This document shows positions 36,651 to 49,100 of a stretch of 64,000 nucleotides of DNA, piece after piece. The notes beneath the pieces were generated by a model. That model made no database searches. It was not told the origin of the DNA and was given only the letters and a program-made list of their open reading frames with translations. The stretch comes from Candidula unifasciata. Its lineage: Eukaryota; Mollusca; Gastropoda; Stylommatophora; Geomitridae. A program made the translations under genes and the position numbers. The stretch is from positions 1,949,580 through 2,013,579 of the forward strand of contig CAJHNH020008455.1 in NCBI GenBank assembly GCA_905116865.2, given 5' to 3'. Each line of letters starts with the position of its first letter. The first letter of the stretch is position 1.

Positions 36651-37329
36651 CGTTTGCTCTGCATTTATAGAAGCCTCCTTGGATAGCAGAGAATGCCCAT
36701 TATCTGCCTTGCCTTGAGGGTTGCCCTGGACATACTCTACAGGGGCACTTGTAGATAAGGGAACATAGAGAGCACCATCTACAAATATTTATGCCACATC
36801 ATGTTTCAAGGTCAACCAAATCTCTAAGAAGTGGGATGTGTGGGCTGAAAAGTGCAAATATCCCAGCTTTTCTGCAAACACAACTCAACTGCATCACTCA
36901 GATGAAAGAAAATAAGAAGTGTCATCTCTCACAACTTCCTGCATGTTAAACTATCTACCAGAGTTTACAGCAGGTGAATTCGAAGAAGAAGTAATTACTT
37001 CTAGGAGTTAAACTGCACCCCTCATCCCTAGCAGATTGAAGGTATACAGTAAAATGATGCTCTGAAATTTCTGTAACTGTGTTGACCTTAAAAGGTAATT
37101 TACATCTAGATCATTTTGTCTGCGCCTTTCCGCCCAACCCATCCAATTTCTGCATATGCTTTAAAGGGACAAGGGGCACTGGAGCTTACACAAGGACTCT
37201 TATAGGTTCCATTCGTGGACCACTGCTGGGCTGTCACATGCTGATGGTTTCATGTAATTACCATCAATGCTATTTGAGGGGTCACAAATAAATATCATGT
37301 CACTTACTTGATCCTCTTCTACACTTGGG

Positions 37330-37850
37330 TGTTAAGGTTTGCCAGAGAGATCAGACTCCTCTATTAGCAGTTTTCTTTCTTTGTTCCATTTGAATCCTCC
37401 GTCAGTCAGGGACTGTGGGATATTGTCTTCACAGCAAACCCTAGGTTGTCATGGTGTAGAGGTTTGCCAGAGAGATCACCAGACTCCTCTATCAGCAGTT
37501 TTTTTTCTTTGTTCCATTCTAATCCTGCGTCAGTCAGGGACTGTGGGATGTTGTCTTCACTGCAAACCCTGGGTTGTCATGGTGTAGAGGTTTGCCAGAG
37601 AGATCACCAGACTCCTTTATCAGCAGTTTTCTTTCTTTGTTCTATTCTAATCCTCCGTCAGTCAGGGACTGTGGGATGTTGTCTTCACAGCAAACCCTAG
37701 GTTGTCATGGTGTAGAGGTTTGCCAGAGAGATCACCAGACTCCTCTATCAGCAGTTTTCTTTCTTTGTTCCATTTTAATCCTCCGTCAGTCAGGGACTGT
37801 GGGATGTTGTCTTCACAGCAAACCCTGGGTCGTCATGGAGGTTTGGTTCT
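37330..37850. repeat. 128-bp tandem array, four units
   Basis: Four copies of a unit beginning GTAGAGGTTTGCCAGAGAG and ending CAAACCCTGGGTTGTCATG, almost identical. It directly adjoins the LINE C-terminal fragment at 37860-38100. A lone diverged unit lies at 345-480. Confidence 0.92.
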
Positions 37851-37859
37851 CTTCCATTT

Positions 37860-38100
37860 CGCATACAAGTCCAGACCATCATAACTGTGACTGATCAACT
37901 TGTGTCTGTAAGGCTTGGATTTCAAGATCATGACATACTGTCTGGTTGCAAACTGTGTCCTTTCTTTCCACTTGGATAACTTTTCTTAGATACTTCATTT
38001 CTGAGGCAAGACGCTTGCTTCTGTGGGCTGTTGTCATCGGCCATGACCTACACCTGTAGGTCAGGACTGGCACACAGGTAGAGCTGTATACAGCCATTTT
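37860..38100 (-). pseudogene. LINE reverse transcriptase C-terminal fragment
   Basis: The minus frame reads STCVPVLTYRCRSWPMTT and EMKYLRKVIQVERKD, then a degraded QLRWFGHVMRM-type end. This is the thumb region found at the end of RTE/L2-like reverse transcriptases. It continues directly into the 128-bp tandem array at 37330-37850. Confidence 0.65.
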
Positions 38101-38149
38101 CGTCCTCTTGCCAGTTTATTTTATCGTCTTCTTCTTCTTTCGCTCGCCT

Positions 38150-38700
38150 GAAATAAGGAGTCTATATCAGCAGTTTTGTCTCTTGTATAAATTTCACTGT
38201 CGTTGTTAGCTCATTCAGTGGTCCATAGAGTTTACGTTCCACTGTTGTTCTTTCTGGCCAAAAGGTTTGCCTTAATGTGTCAAATTTGATGCAGTCCTGG
38301 AGTACATGCTCTGCTGTCTGGGGCACCTTTCCACAGGTGCACATGGCTGATACGCCTGTCTTGAATTTTGTGTCCATGTTGTTATGTAATCGGTTGTGCC
38401 CTGTTCTGGGGCGGAGGATGACTTGTTCTGTCTGTCCATAATAAAATAGTCGTCTTGTGCTGGGGCTAGTGGTTTCCTGATCGATTTAATAATTCTTTTC
38501 TTTTGGTGGTATGTGACTGGTACATCCGGCTGCACTTTTGTCACACCTTTCCCTGCCAGTTGATCAGCTTTCTCATTTCCAGGCACTCCACAATGAGACG
38601 GTATCTAAAGCATTACGACTCTTTGCTGAAGGCTGAGTTGTGTCAGCAGTGATTGCAATTCTGGTAGTTTCCTAGACTGCAGCGCTTCAAGTACTGATTT
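38150..38700 (-). pseudogene. LINE RNase H C-terminal fragment
   Basis: Reading from 38700 down: IPSHCGVPGNEKADQLAGKG is the end of an RNase H domain of the kind carried at the C-terminus of I-type LINEs. A shifted frame then gives TGVSAMCTCGKVPQTAEHVLQDC, the Cys/His tail typical of these polyproteins. Stops and frame changes make it a dead fragment. Confidence 0.75.
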
Positions 38701-38736
38701 AGCAGTTTATTTTATGAATATATAAGGATTTGGTTT

Positions 38737-38738
<2 letters not shown>

Positions 38739-38771
<33 letters not shown>
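38739..38771 (+). repeat. 33-base G run
   Basis: The longest of many G or C homopolymers here; others at 2017-2034, 9980-9996, 26001-26026, 43138-43155, 50342-50364 and 50736-50761. It may form quadruplexes, and run lengths may be unreliable in the assembly. Confidence 0.9.
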
Positions 38772-38772
<1 letters not shown>

Positions 38773-39439
38773 TTTGTCGAAGAAGAGGAGGGCAAAAAAA
38801 AAAGGAAGAACCTGGAATGAAAACATCAAGGAATGGACAGGACTGAGTTATCATACACTTATTCATCAAGCAGAAGACAGAGATAGATGGCGGATTTTTT
38901 GTGCCAGTGATTCCATCAATACACCTCCATGACCCTAAGGGGTCAAGGTTTATGTTATAAGGATCTGATTTTTTTATTAAAATATAATTCCACACATGTA
39001 AAATAAGGGACAGATGCAATGCAAGATAATTATAATGCTGTAGAAAGAGGGAGGAAAGGGGAGAAATGTAATTCCACCACAGAAAACATTCATAAAAATC
39101 CACAAATTTCAAGAAAAGATACAATCAAATGATATATCTGATGTAATAAATTTGAACTGGTAAGGCTCAAATAATAACTGGACTGTCAGTTTTGAAGGCT
39201 TGTCCTATTATGCCTGTTAACTCCACAGGTTAGAAAGTGCTTTTTTAGACAGGCCAGATGTGTGGATAACATACACTGTCTCTGTCTGCTATCTTGCTAA
39301 TCCATTACTGTCTAGCCTTTTGTTTTGCTTCTCTTTCTTGATATAATCGCTGTTATATTACACTGGTGATCATGTCTCTCCACAGCCTTCTGTTACAGCC
39401 AATCATTCCTGATAACAATGTTCTTCCACACCTTGAAAT

Positions 39440-39735
39440 TCTCTCTCATCTTCTTCTTCCCTTCTCGTTCACCGGTTGTAAACTCAGGTGGAAAGTTCTG
39501 GTTGTCGTCCACTTTTGGACTGCAGTCCTGTTCCAGAACCTGAGTGTTGCATGTGCATCCGTTTGACAGATCTGTATGCAGACTGTTAGTTCCTTGCCTC
39601 TCAGGCAGATGCACTCCAATTTCGAAGGAAGCTCCTAATTAGTCGAATCTTACGACATGCTTTTGGGTAGGCAGTGGGTCTATTCTTGTTTTTTCCCCAT
39701 AGTAGGGCCCCGGAACCCACACGGGAAATCCTCTC
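39440..39735 (-). repeat. SINE-like family A copy
   Basis: Full-length inverted copy, from CACCGGTTGTAAACTCAGG to GCCCCGGAACCCACACGGG. Confidence 0.7.
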
Positions 39736-40009
39736 TCATGATATCTCACATTCTTCTCTCCATACAACTGATCCACTGTCTTGACATGCTCCAGCTTTCA
39801 TCTTCTTATGGCATGCAGAATGTTGACTGTATTCATCTGATGCAGGCAATCGATTCTCTTTGCTAACTGATTGTTTTTCACAATTTCATTTTCACATTTT
39901 CTATTTTATGTTGTAAAGATGTATCTATAACACTGCTGCAGCTTCCAGACAATTTATCATTAACTTGTTTTTCCACTCTCTTCTCCAGATTACCCCACAA
40001 TGGAGCATT

Positions 40010-40325
40010 GGTCCTCAAACAACTCATCCTGTAAACTCAGGCAGAAAGTTCTGGTTGTTCATTCTTTTCTGGACTCCAATCTTTTTTTTATTATTATTAT
40101 AGAATTTGAGTTCTGAGTGCAGAAAATGCAGCTTCAGTTTTTCAGATGTGGCATATTTGAATGCAGACTGCTGGTTCCCTGCCTCTCAGGCAGATGCACT
40201 CTGACTTCAAATGAAACACCCACAGCTAGTTGCATTGTACAAAATGCTTGTTAGGGAGCCAGCGGGTTTATTCCATGCCCCCCCTTTCCCCAAGAAAAGG
40301 GCTCTGCATCCCACACAAGGAATGC
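40010..40325 (-). repeat. SINE-like family A copy leading into a minisatellite
   Basis: Inverted copy whose head end (AAAAGGGCTCTGCATCCCACACAAGG) is the seed of the 31-bp array that follows; the motif is split here as AAAAGGGCTCTGC and ATCCCACACAAGG. Confidence 0.6.
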
Positions 40326-40630
40326 CCTTATCTTTTTCCCCACACAAGGAATGCTCTTTCAATCTTTTTCCCCACACAAGGAATGCCCTTTCAATCTTTT
40401 CCCCCCTACAAGGAATGCCCTTTCAATCGTTTTCCCCCACAAGGAATGCCCTTTCAATCGTTTTCCCCCACAAGGAATGCCCTTTCAATCTTTTCCCCCA
40501 CACAAGGAATGCCCTTTCAATCGTTTTCCCCCACAAGGAATGCCCTTTCAATCGTTTTCCCCACACAAGGAATGCCCTTTCAATCTTTTCCCCCACACAA
40601 GGAATGCCCTTTCAATCTTTTTTTCCATCC
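40314..40630. repeat. ~31-bp minisatellite, ten units
   Basis: Units of CACAAGGAATGCCCTTTCAA followed by TCTTTTCCCC. Three overlapping plus frames through it are artefacts of the repeat. 40940-41300 beyond it is a family D SINE-like copy (AAGCATGCCATAAATGGCGA, ATCGCAGCCTAGTTATAA). Confidence 0.88.
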
Positions 40631-41337
40631 CATTTTGTACTTTTTTTTCTTCCCATGTTTTCTGGTCTGCCATTCATCCAACCAAGTGGTTTTCAGTGCA
40701 AGGACATTTTTGGTATGTTTTCAATATGTGCCCTATCCAACACCAGCATCTTTTCTCTTTATTCACTGGAATTTGTTTAGATGTTTTTCCTTTATTGTAT
40801 GTAAATGTCAAAACTGTGTGAGAGAGAGTCTTGTCACAAAAATGAACCATCGCACACGCTTGTTTCAGATAATATTTGTTGAAAACATTGAGGCCAGCTG
40901 ATGCCTGATGCTATCATTTCATAACAGATCCTCTTCAGGAACTCTATAGTTTTATAGTCTCAATGTTCCCCATGTGTGTTATGGGGCTCCATTTAGGGGC
41001 CGGAAAGGGGGAACATCTCCTTAACACTTAAGAGTCCCAAGGAAACGCATCGTACATTTATAGGTTCCCATACAGAAGCCCAATGAATGCAAGATTTTAC
41101 GTCTCTTTTGACTACCCCTAGGGCCTCTGATGCTAAACCCCCTAAGACTCAAAGAGTTAATAAGCATGCCATAAATGGCGACTAATTAAGTATTTGTTGA
41201 AACCGGAAAGGCTGGATCAAAAGTTGCAGGTATCGCAGCCTAGTTATAAACCATTCCACAAAGTGCCAGCTGCCCCCTTTAGGGGCGAGCAAATAAAGAA
41301 GGAGAAGTCTCAGTATGAACTGATATTGGTGACCTTG

Positions 41338-43122
41338 TCAATGATCGCACAGAGATGATGTAATATTTATCTTGCACTTCCTCTGCCTTTGTGGCCTGTT
41401 GGCTTCATTGTTAACAGTCCATGGACCTAGACTGTCGCTAGCATAGTAATCCATGGGGTAAGTTGACTGCCAGTTGGTAACTTTGAGAGCAACATTCAAC
41501 TGCAGAAAGTAAGAAATGAATTTGCTGTTTGTTTAAAAAAAATTTTAAATCTTTAATAAACTAAATGGAATTAACAACACTAAAGTTTAGAACAAGGTCC
41601 TTCTCCCACGCCTTCAGGCGTATTGGGCATATACAGCTAGACGATATTTTATAGACCAATCGGCCTCAGTTGTTTATGAGGTCAACACCACACTAGCGGC
41701 CTTTACTTCTCAGAACTTAACTGGCACCCACTCAAGGCTGGGTCGATCTGGGAGCCAAGGTAATTTTGTGTGTGTGTTAAACTCCATCTTTGATTGATTC
41801 GAACCCACAACTTTTGTATCAGCAAGTGAGTATCTAGCTGCTATACTACAGCGGCTCCCAATTAACTATAGTGAAGCTGTTAAAAAGTGAAGAAGCTGTA
41901 GATACAAATTATGAACTTGAAGAAAAAAAAACAACTGAAAGTGCTAATGTAAACTACATCTCAATATAAGAACATATTCATCATCATCATGTAGCAGGTA
42001 CTCAGCAGAAAGTCATTCTTATAACGAAACCACAGTCCCCGCCAACTTTCTTCCCAGGGCAGCCTGGATATCTACCGCTGTGCTGTTTGACCGCCTTCTT
42101 TTCACAGGAATCATAAACTCTATCATTCGGTGTGGGTTCCAGGGCCTTAATGTAGGGGGGAAAAGAATGAGCCCAATGCCCCCTAAAAAGCTTACTTCTT
42201 CGAAGTAAGAGTGCATCTTCACGAATACTCAGCTCATAACATGTCTGCAATCATTTTCTCATTTGTGTCTGTTCCAGTGGTTCTCAACCTGTGGGTAACG
42301 ACTCCTTTAAGGTTCGAATGACCCTTTTACAGGGGTTGCCAAAGGCCATCGGAAAACACATATTCCTGAAGTTATGAAGTAACAAGGAAAACAGTTTTAT
42401 AATTGAGGGTCACCACAACATGAGGAACAGAATTAAAGAGTTGCATCATTAGAAAGAATGAGAACCACTGGTCTATTCCATTCCTAATCTTCCACAGCGA
42501 TGTGATCTATGGCATCTAGTTCTCATGAATCCATTTCAGTACCTGTATCATTCATGTCCCTACATCTAACTGATCTCTAAAAGCACTGCCTATGATGCTA
42601 GACACATAGACAAATCAGCCCTCGATGGGCAATGTGGCAAACATCCCAGAGGGCCACCTTTACTACCCAGGACATCTTGTGGTACCCATTTTAGACAAGG
42701 TCGACCTGGGAGCTCTTGATCAATTTGATAAAATCTGTCTTGATGAGGATTAAAACCCAAGATCTTTGGACTGTCAGGCATGCATCCAGACCAGTGGTTT
42801 TTAACCTGGAAGGCTATGAAGGGCGGAGGAAATGAAGTTTCAGGAGAGGGGAGGGGAAAAGCAATTTTGAAATTGAGTCCTCTCCTACTTGTAGTAATTT
42901 GTTATACTAACAATTTTTCCCCAGTTTAATCATTAAAAAAATACTTTTTTACAACTATTTCTAAAACAAAAAGCCAAGGATGTTTTTTATTTTTATGAGC
43001 ACTTTGTAAATCTACGGTTAAAAATCGAAAACTATTTCACTTTTTTTTCTGCAAGTTTTATTTTAAAAGTGCAAGCATTTTTCTTGTCCACTTTTTTATC
43101 AAAATATTTGTTAAGTTTGTGT

Positions 43123-43153
<31 letters not shown>

Positions 43154-46100
43154 GGCATAGATATATGGCCTCACAGCTGAAAGATGTTACTGGGACCTCT
43201 CCACGGGTGTTCCTCATCTGCATGGTGGCACTTTGTGTCACCGGACATTTATCGCTTATGTGATGTTCTGGTGGGGCACAACTACCCACATACCTAAAGA
43301 TAACTTACCTCATATGGAGTTAGCAAAGGCTTTCTGAATGCAGTGCCCCAGTCTATCGATAATCTGGGACAGGCTACTTGCACCCATCTGGAAACAGATT
43401 TTAAAAAAAATGTAAAATAATTTTTATAACAAAACGGATAAAACATAACAATAGTTTATATAACTAGCATACTGATACACAAAAAAAAAAAAAAAAAACT
43501 CCCATATGAGGGCCCCATGGTATTATTTTTAGGCCACAAAAAAAAAAAAAGAGAGAGCTACCCCCCCCCCCCCCCCCAAAAAAAAACATTTTATAATCAG
43601 GGGTTTACTGAAAGGGAAGCATTGAGCCGAAAGGTATAGATATCACTGCCTAGCTGTAAATCTCAACACAAAGTTCTAATTCCACTTTCAAGCGTAAATG
43701 CAGAAAAAGAAGGATAACAATATATATATTTTTTTTAAACAAGCTTACACATTAATGTTAGTAATCTCTTTATGTCGGTTCTGGGGCCGCAATATACAGA
43801 TGAAAAAGGAACCGACCCACTGCCTCTTTCAAAAGTGGTGAAAATAGGTGTGTCTGCAGTCAAGCTAATACCAAGAAAATTATCCAGTGAACTGTGAATA
43901 AAAGCGTTTAATGAAATTGAGAAGCAGAACAACGGGCACAAAACAATTTGTGTTTTATGCATGTTAAACTTTTTAGTCACGGTTCACTGGATTAATTTCT
44001 TGCCCCTGAAAAAGCATGTCATAAAAGTTGATTACTAATTATGGGTGCTCCATTTGAAGTTGAACTGTATGTGCCGGAGAAGCAAGGAACCAACAGTCTG
44101 CTTAAAAAAAAAAAAAACAAGATCTGTGAAACAGACGTGCGTGCAAAATTCAAGGTCTGTAACAAAAGTTGAGAAGTAAACAAGCATAACTTTCCAAGGG
44201 AGCTGACAACCAGTGAACTCAAAGAAAAAGTATAATTAATGATTTTAAAAAAATACCCCAAGATTCTACTTAAAACAATGTGTGAATTTGGCTACCGGGG
44301 AGCTGAAGTAGCAAAGCAGCTTAATGTTTGCTAGGTAGTCCAAAGGTTTTCGGATTGGCCTGGCCATTGAGTTAACTGTATGTGTCGATTCTTCACCACC
44401 AGAAATACGGTTGACATATTTCGCTTCTGGGGACAGCTTTTATCGTGTTTACTCTCTAGACAGTTGCAGTCCCTTGCTGATGAGATTCTGTCTTCCCGAG
44501 TGGACCGTCGCGATCAAAACAGTGCGAAGGCAGCGTGGTCGAGGCTGCCAAAACTATTGGTCATTATCCCGCCCTGAAATAGCACAACCATAATAGACGC
44601 TGCTTCCACGAAAAACATATAGTATCCTGCGTTGGAAATGTGCACAAAATAGCAGTCTATGATTAAAAAACAGAACAATCTGAGAGAATTGACAGTCAGT
44701 GAAAATAAACACCGCTGCTATCGACCATTTTGAAAACGGAACCGTTTTGGGTTTGAATCAGGCAACATTTAAAAAATAATTTGCTTTATCTACTAGGTCG
44801 ACAAACCCTAAATTGGTACCAGGAAATGCCGTGGGAAGTAAAGGTGGGCCAGAAGTGTTGTTAGCCTCACCCATCAAGTGCTAATGGGCGCATAAAAATA
44901 TATAACCTGCACATTAAGCCTACATTCTAAATCATTGGAACACTGATGAGAACTGGCTCATTAACAGCATCCTGTCCCAAAAGCTGAGGTATTCTGGACA
45001 TGCTAAACATCAGGGTGGGCTGGACCAAATGCTGATGGAGGGTATAGCCTCTGGAAAACAAGGCAGTGGCCGACAACCGCAAAGGTGAATACAAGACATT
45101 GAAAATGCATTGGCTATTACTAGATGCTCGGTCTCAATCGTCATAGTCCTGCATTGCCCTAAAAATAGACAGTTTAACATTCTGTTTCACATTCACCAGC
45201 AGTAAACTCTGGCAGAATGATCTGGTTGTTCACCCACCTCTGGACTTCAGTTCAAGAACCTGAGTGTTGCATGCCCATCCATTTTACAAATCTGACTTAT
45301 CTGTATGCAGACTGTTGGTTCCTTGCCGCTCAGGCAGATGCACTCCAACTCTGAGGGAAGCCACCAATTATCACAATATGCTTTTGGGGGAAGGCAGTGG
45401 TTTTATTCTTGTTCTCCCTACAATGAGGCCCTGGAATCCAAACAGGGAATTGAACATTCTAAATATAACAGAAGAGATGACCTACGCTTCCACACTGTCC
45501 ATTAACTTGAGTTTATCGGGGAAAATCTCTGACAGCAGCACTATCAAATAGTCTCTGCCAGAAGCTTTAATCTGGGACGTCAGAGTCTACAAGGAAAAGT
45601 AACAAAATTAAACAATTATAAAAAACATGTCAACAATAATGTGCAGTTATAAAATATTATTCTTTACAATACTGTTTTTAAAAAAAAAGTGTCAACATTT
45701 CCAAACAACATTTTTTTCTCTAAACTATAATGCAAAAAAAAAAAAAAAAAAGGAAAATGTAGCAAATAAAAAAAGTGACAACAATAAAATACAAATATAA
45801 CACTTTATTCTAAACTACACTATTTAAAAAAAATGCATAGTTATCTAATGGTGTTCACGTAAACAAAAACACAACAACAAATGCATAGCTACTAAAAGTA
45901 ACCTAATTTTGTCATAATTTTGCCATTCAAAATCTTTGTAACTTTTGAGCAAAAATAGTTTAAATTGCACAAAATACCATAGGAATCAACTAATCAAAAG
46001 ATAGTTCTGCTACATTTGGGTCATCGATAGTTTTTAGGCGTAGAGGCTTTTGCATGCGGTGGGCAGCAGATTTATTCTTTTTTTTCCTCAGACTGGCAAC

Positions 46101-49100
46101 CCAGAACAGCAGCGATGACCAGAAGTTCAAAAACCCTGATTTCCTAGTTTTTCCCCCCTTTCAGAGTAATCTTCACTTAAGCACACACAATTCATCTTCT
46201 TCAAGTCCATGCTATGTGGTGTTGGTAGCCATGTCTGTCCACAACCTTCTGTCTCATCTATTTTTAATCAACTCTGACAAAGATGATCCTCCATGCCATG
46301 ATGTCAAGTTGTCCAGCATCTGCTCTCTCGGTCTCCCTCTGCCTCTCCTCCAACTTTCCTACTGTCACTATGTGCTCTAGTTTTTCTCCTTCTCATCACA
46401 TGACCAAAAAATTTAGATTGCCTCTTTCTGATGTGGGCAATCAATTCTCTTCGTGAATCAGCACACACAATTATAAACACATAATTAAATTTCTCTTCGT
46501 GAATCAGCACACACAATTATAAACACATAATTGAATTATACCATACCTCCAACACTTTGGGAGACCCTTGCCTCCCCAAAGTGCCCAAAATAATGCCCAC
46601 CATCTTTGCCTTAGAAGCAACAGCTATGGCCTCTTGCCGAGCCTGGTGCATTCTTTGAATGTCATAATATTCTCTTGTGAACACTTTACTGTATGGATCA
46701 TACCTAGGAAAAGAAACAAGACATATTTGAAACTCTGGTTAAAAAGAAAAATGACAAGAATCAGTGTTGCTTACAGTGCTTGCTAACTGAAACTAAGTCA
46801 AAATTGAAGAAGTTGAAAATCTTCTTACTGTATCTCACTAAAATTACTAGATTACTATTATGAGAAATGCAATCAGTAATGAGGCCCCTGACAGCTTTGA
46901 TCCCTCCACATTTGGAGGCAAACCTATCCCAGAATTCAGATGATATAGTTGTTCTTTCCAACAGTGTAGCACAAAATCCTGGGCAGTACTGTAAAAACCA
47001 TGTGTTGCTAATGCAGCAAGATCCCTTCCTCAGACTGCTTTGTTAACTCCACAGTAAAGGTAACACCACTTAGTCTGGACCAATGCATGCTGCAGAAGAG
47101 CACTCCTCTGTAGACCTGTCCGAGCTTCACTTTCAGACCAGCTGCCACTGAAGGCTATGGGCACGGTTTGCCCTGCCATAACATTACATTTTCATGTTGC
47201 ATTTCTTTATGCTAGGGAAAGGCTATTGTGAAAGTAAACAATGCAGTTTAAGCAGTATTTTCCCATTAAAATTATTTCCTGTTGTAAAATAAAAATAAAA
47301 CAATATTGTTACCTATATGCCGGTAGATGTGGATTGTGGATCATTATGGATTCTAAGTGAAATCTGCCATCTCCCAGGTAGCTATGAAAAAATATTTCGG
47401 TCAACATTTTTTAACAAATAAACAATGAAAACAGACATTTATGGTTAACAAAAGTTAAAAATATTATCAACGAGAAATTTTTTGACCAGTGGTGGACAAG
47501 AAAGATGGCAGACTCAACAGAGAGATAGACCAAGAAAGAGATGGATAAATGGTGTAGTCGAAACCTGCAAAAAGATTAAATCCATCACCCAAGCCACCCG
47601 AGAAGCACAAAACAAAAATGGAAAACCACGACACAGGGCTACAGCCTGGTATCAGTGAAACGACAAAAGAAGAAGAAGAAAACGATGGTGGACCAGGACT
47701 TATCAAGACCTATCTCTATCTCACTGTGGACATCCTAGAAACAGGTTCCCCATCAAGGGCCTGGTCGGTGTAGATAGAATAATTTTCTTAGAAGTTAAAG
47801 TGCATCTGCCAGAGGGGCAAAGAACCAACAGACTGCACACAATAAGCCACATTTGAAAAATGGATGTGCACACAACACTCAAAACCTGGAACAAAACCGA
47901 AGTCCAGGCATAAACAAGGAAACAGTACTTTCTTCCTGAGTTCACAGCCAGTGACCACAGAAGAGGTAGAGCACATGCAGTGTCTGTTTGGTGGATTTAT
48001 AAAAGTATATAAGGTAGAGACTGTAAATGCACAGAATGAGCAACAGGGTCGCCCAATGGCTGGCCTGTAGGTGACTTTGTCGCCGGTCAGGACAGTATTT
48101 GGGTCTGTCTCCTTTGATTGCATCAACACTGCAGTAGTTCTTTTCAGGGCTCTTAGTGGCGTGCATTGTTACGCCATTTTAGATGGCGCAAATAACCTAG
48201 TCACAATTATAACCTAAAGCTGCCCCTTCAGGAATGCTGGTTAAACGTGATTTTTTTTCCCCAGCAAAGCACAATAGATGGAATATAAAGATACAGGGAA
48301 AAACAACGATCGCAGAAAGGTTGAGAGCTGACCATCTGAGAAGAAGCGTACTAAATATATGTAATGGCAGCAATGGACCTGAAATATAATGCTCTAATTG
48401 TGGAAGACTTTTCTTAATGTGGGTGGGTATTGGTAGTCCCAGTCACCATCAGCATGGGCTATGATCCCCATGCCTCTCCACACAATACAGCACAACTGTC
48501 TGGAAAGATGCCAATAACAAGGTCAAGACTGCTTCTCTTTCTCGCTGAAACACAAGTGCACAGCCATTTTACAGATCTGACTTATTTGTATGCAGACTGT
48601 TTGTTCCTCCTGTTAGGAGGGCAGTGTGTCTATTCCCCCCCCCCCCCCAATAGGATGATTTCTGGACACACACACATCATTATTAAGTGCCATGTTGACT
48701 GACGAGGGCAATCATGCTTCTCCACACCACTCCATGCCATGACAAAAAGCTGTCAAGAATCTTAACATGCAGTCTTCCTCTGTCTCTCTTTCCACAAATC
48801 TTTCCAGTTGTCACAACATGTTCCATTTTCCCCTCTTCTCATAACATGACAACAACAAAATTATGACTGCCACTGACATGTACACAAAATACTGCTGAAT
48901 GTAATAAATGTTCGTTCTAATGTTCATACACAATGGCATCAGTGTCAGCCAGTCTTGGGGAGGTACAGCCTAGGATTTCACCTGGAGACAATGGTTTGCT
49001 CTGTGGTGTTGTGACAGTCAAGTGTGGACTCAGGAACTGCTTAGCTCCCTGTGATAATAGAGGCAAACAATTACCTTCTTCTGTACCAAACATCAGAAAG

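Noticed and set aside
37339..37894. Overlapping plus frames of about 100 codons
   Set aside because: Products of the 128-bp tandem array on the strand opposite the LINE sense strand.
40211..40901. Three overlapping plus frames of 156-223 codons
   Set aside because: All follow the 31-bp tandem array, are repetitive in every frame and resemble no protein.
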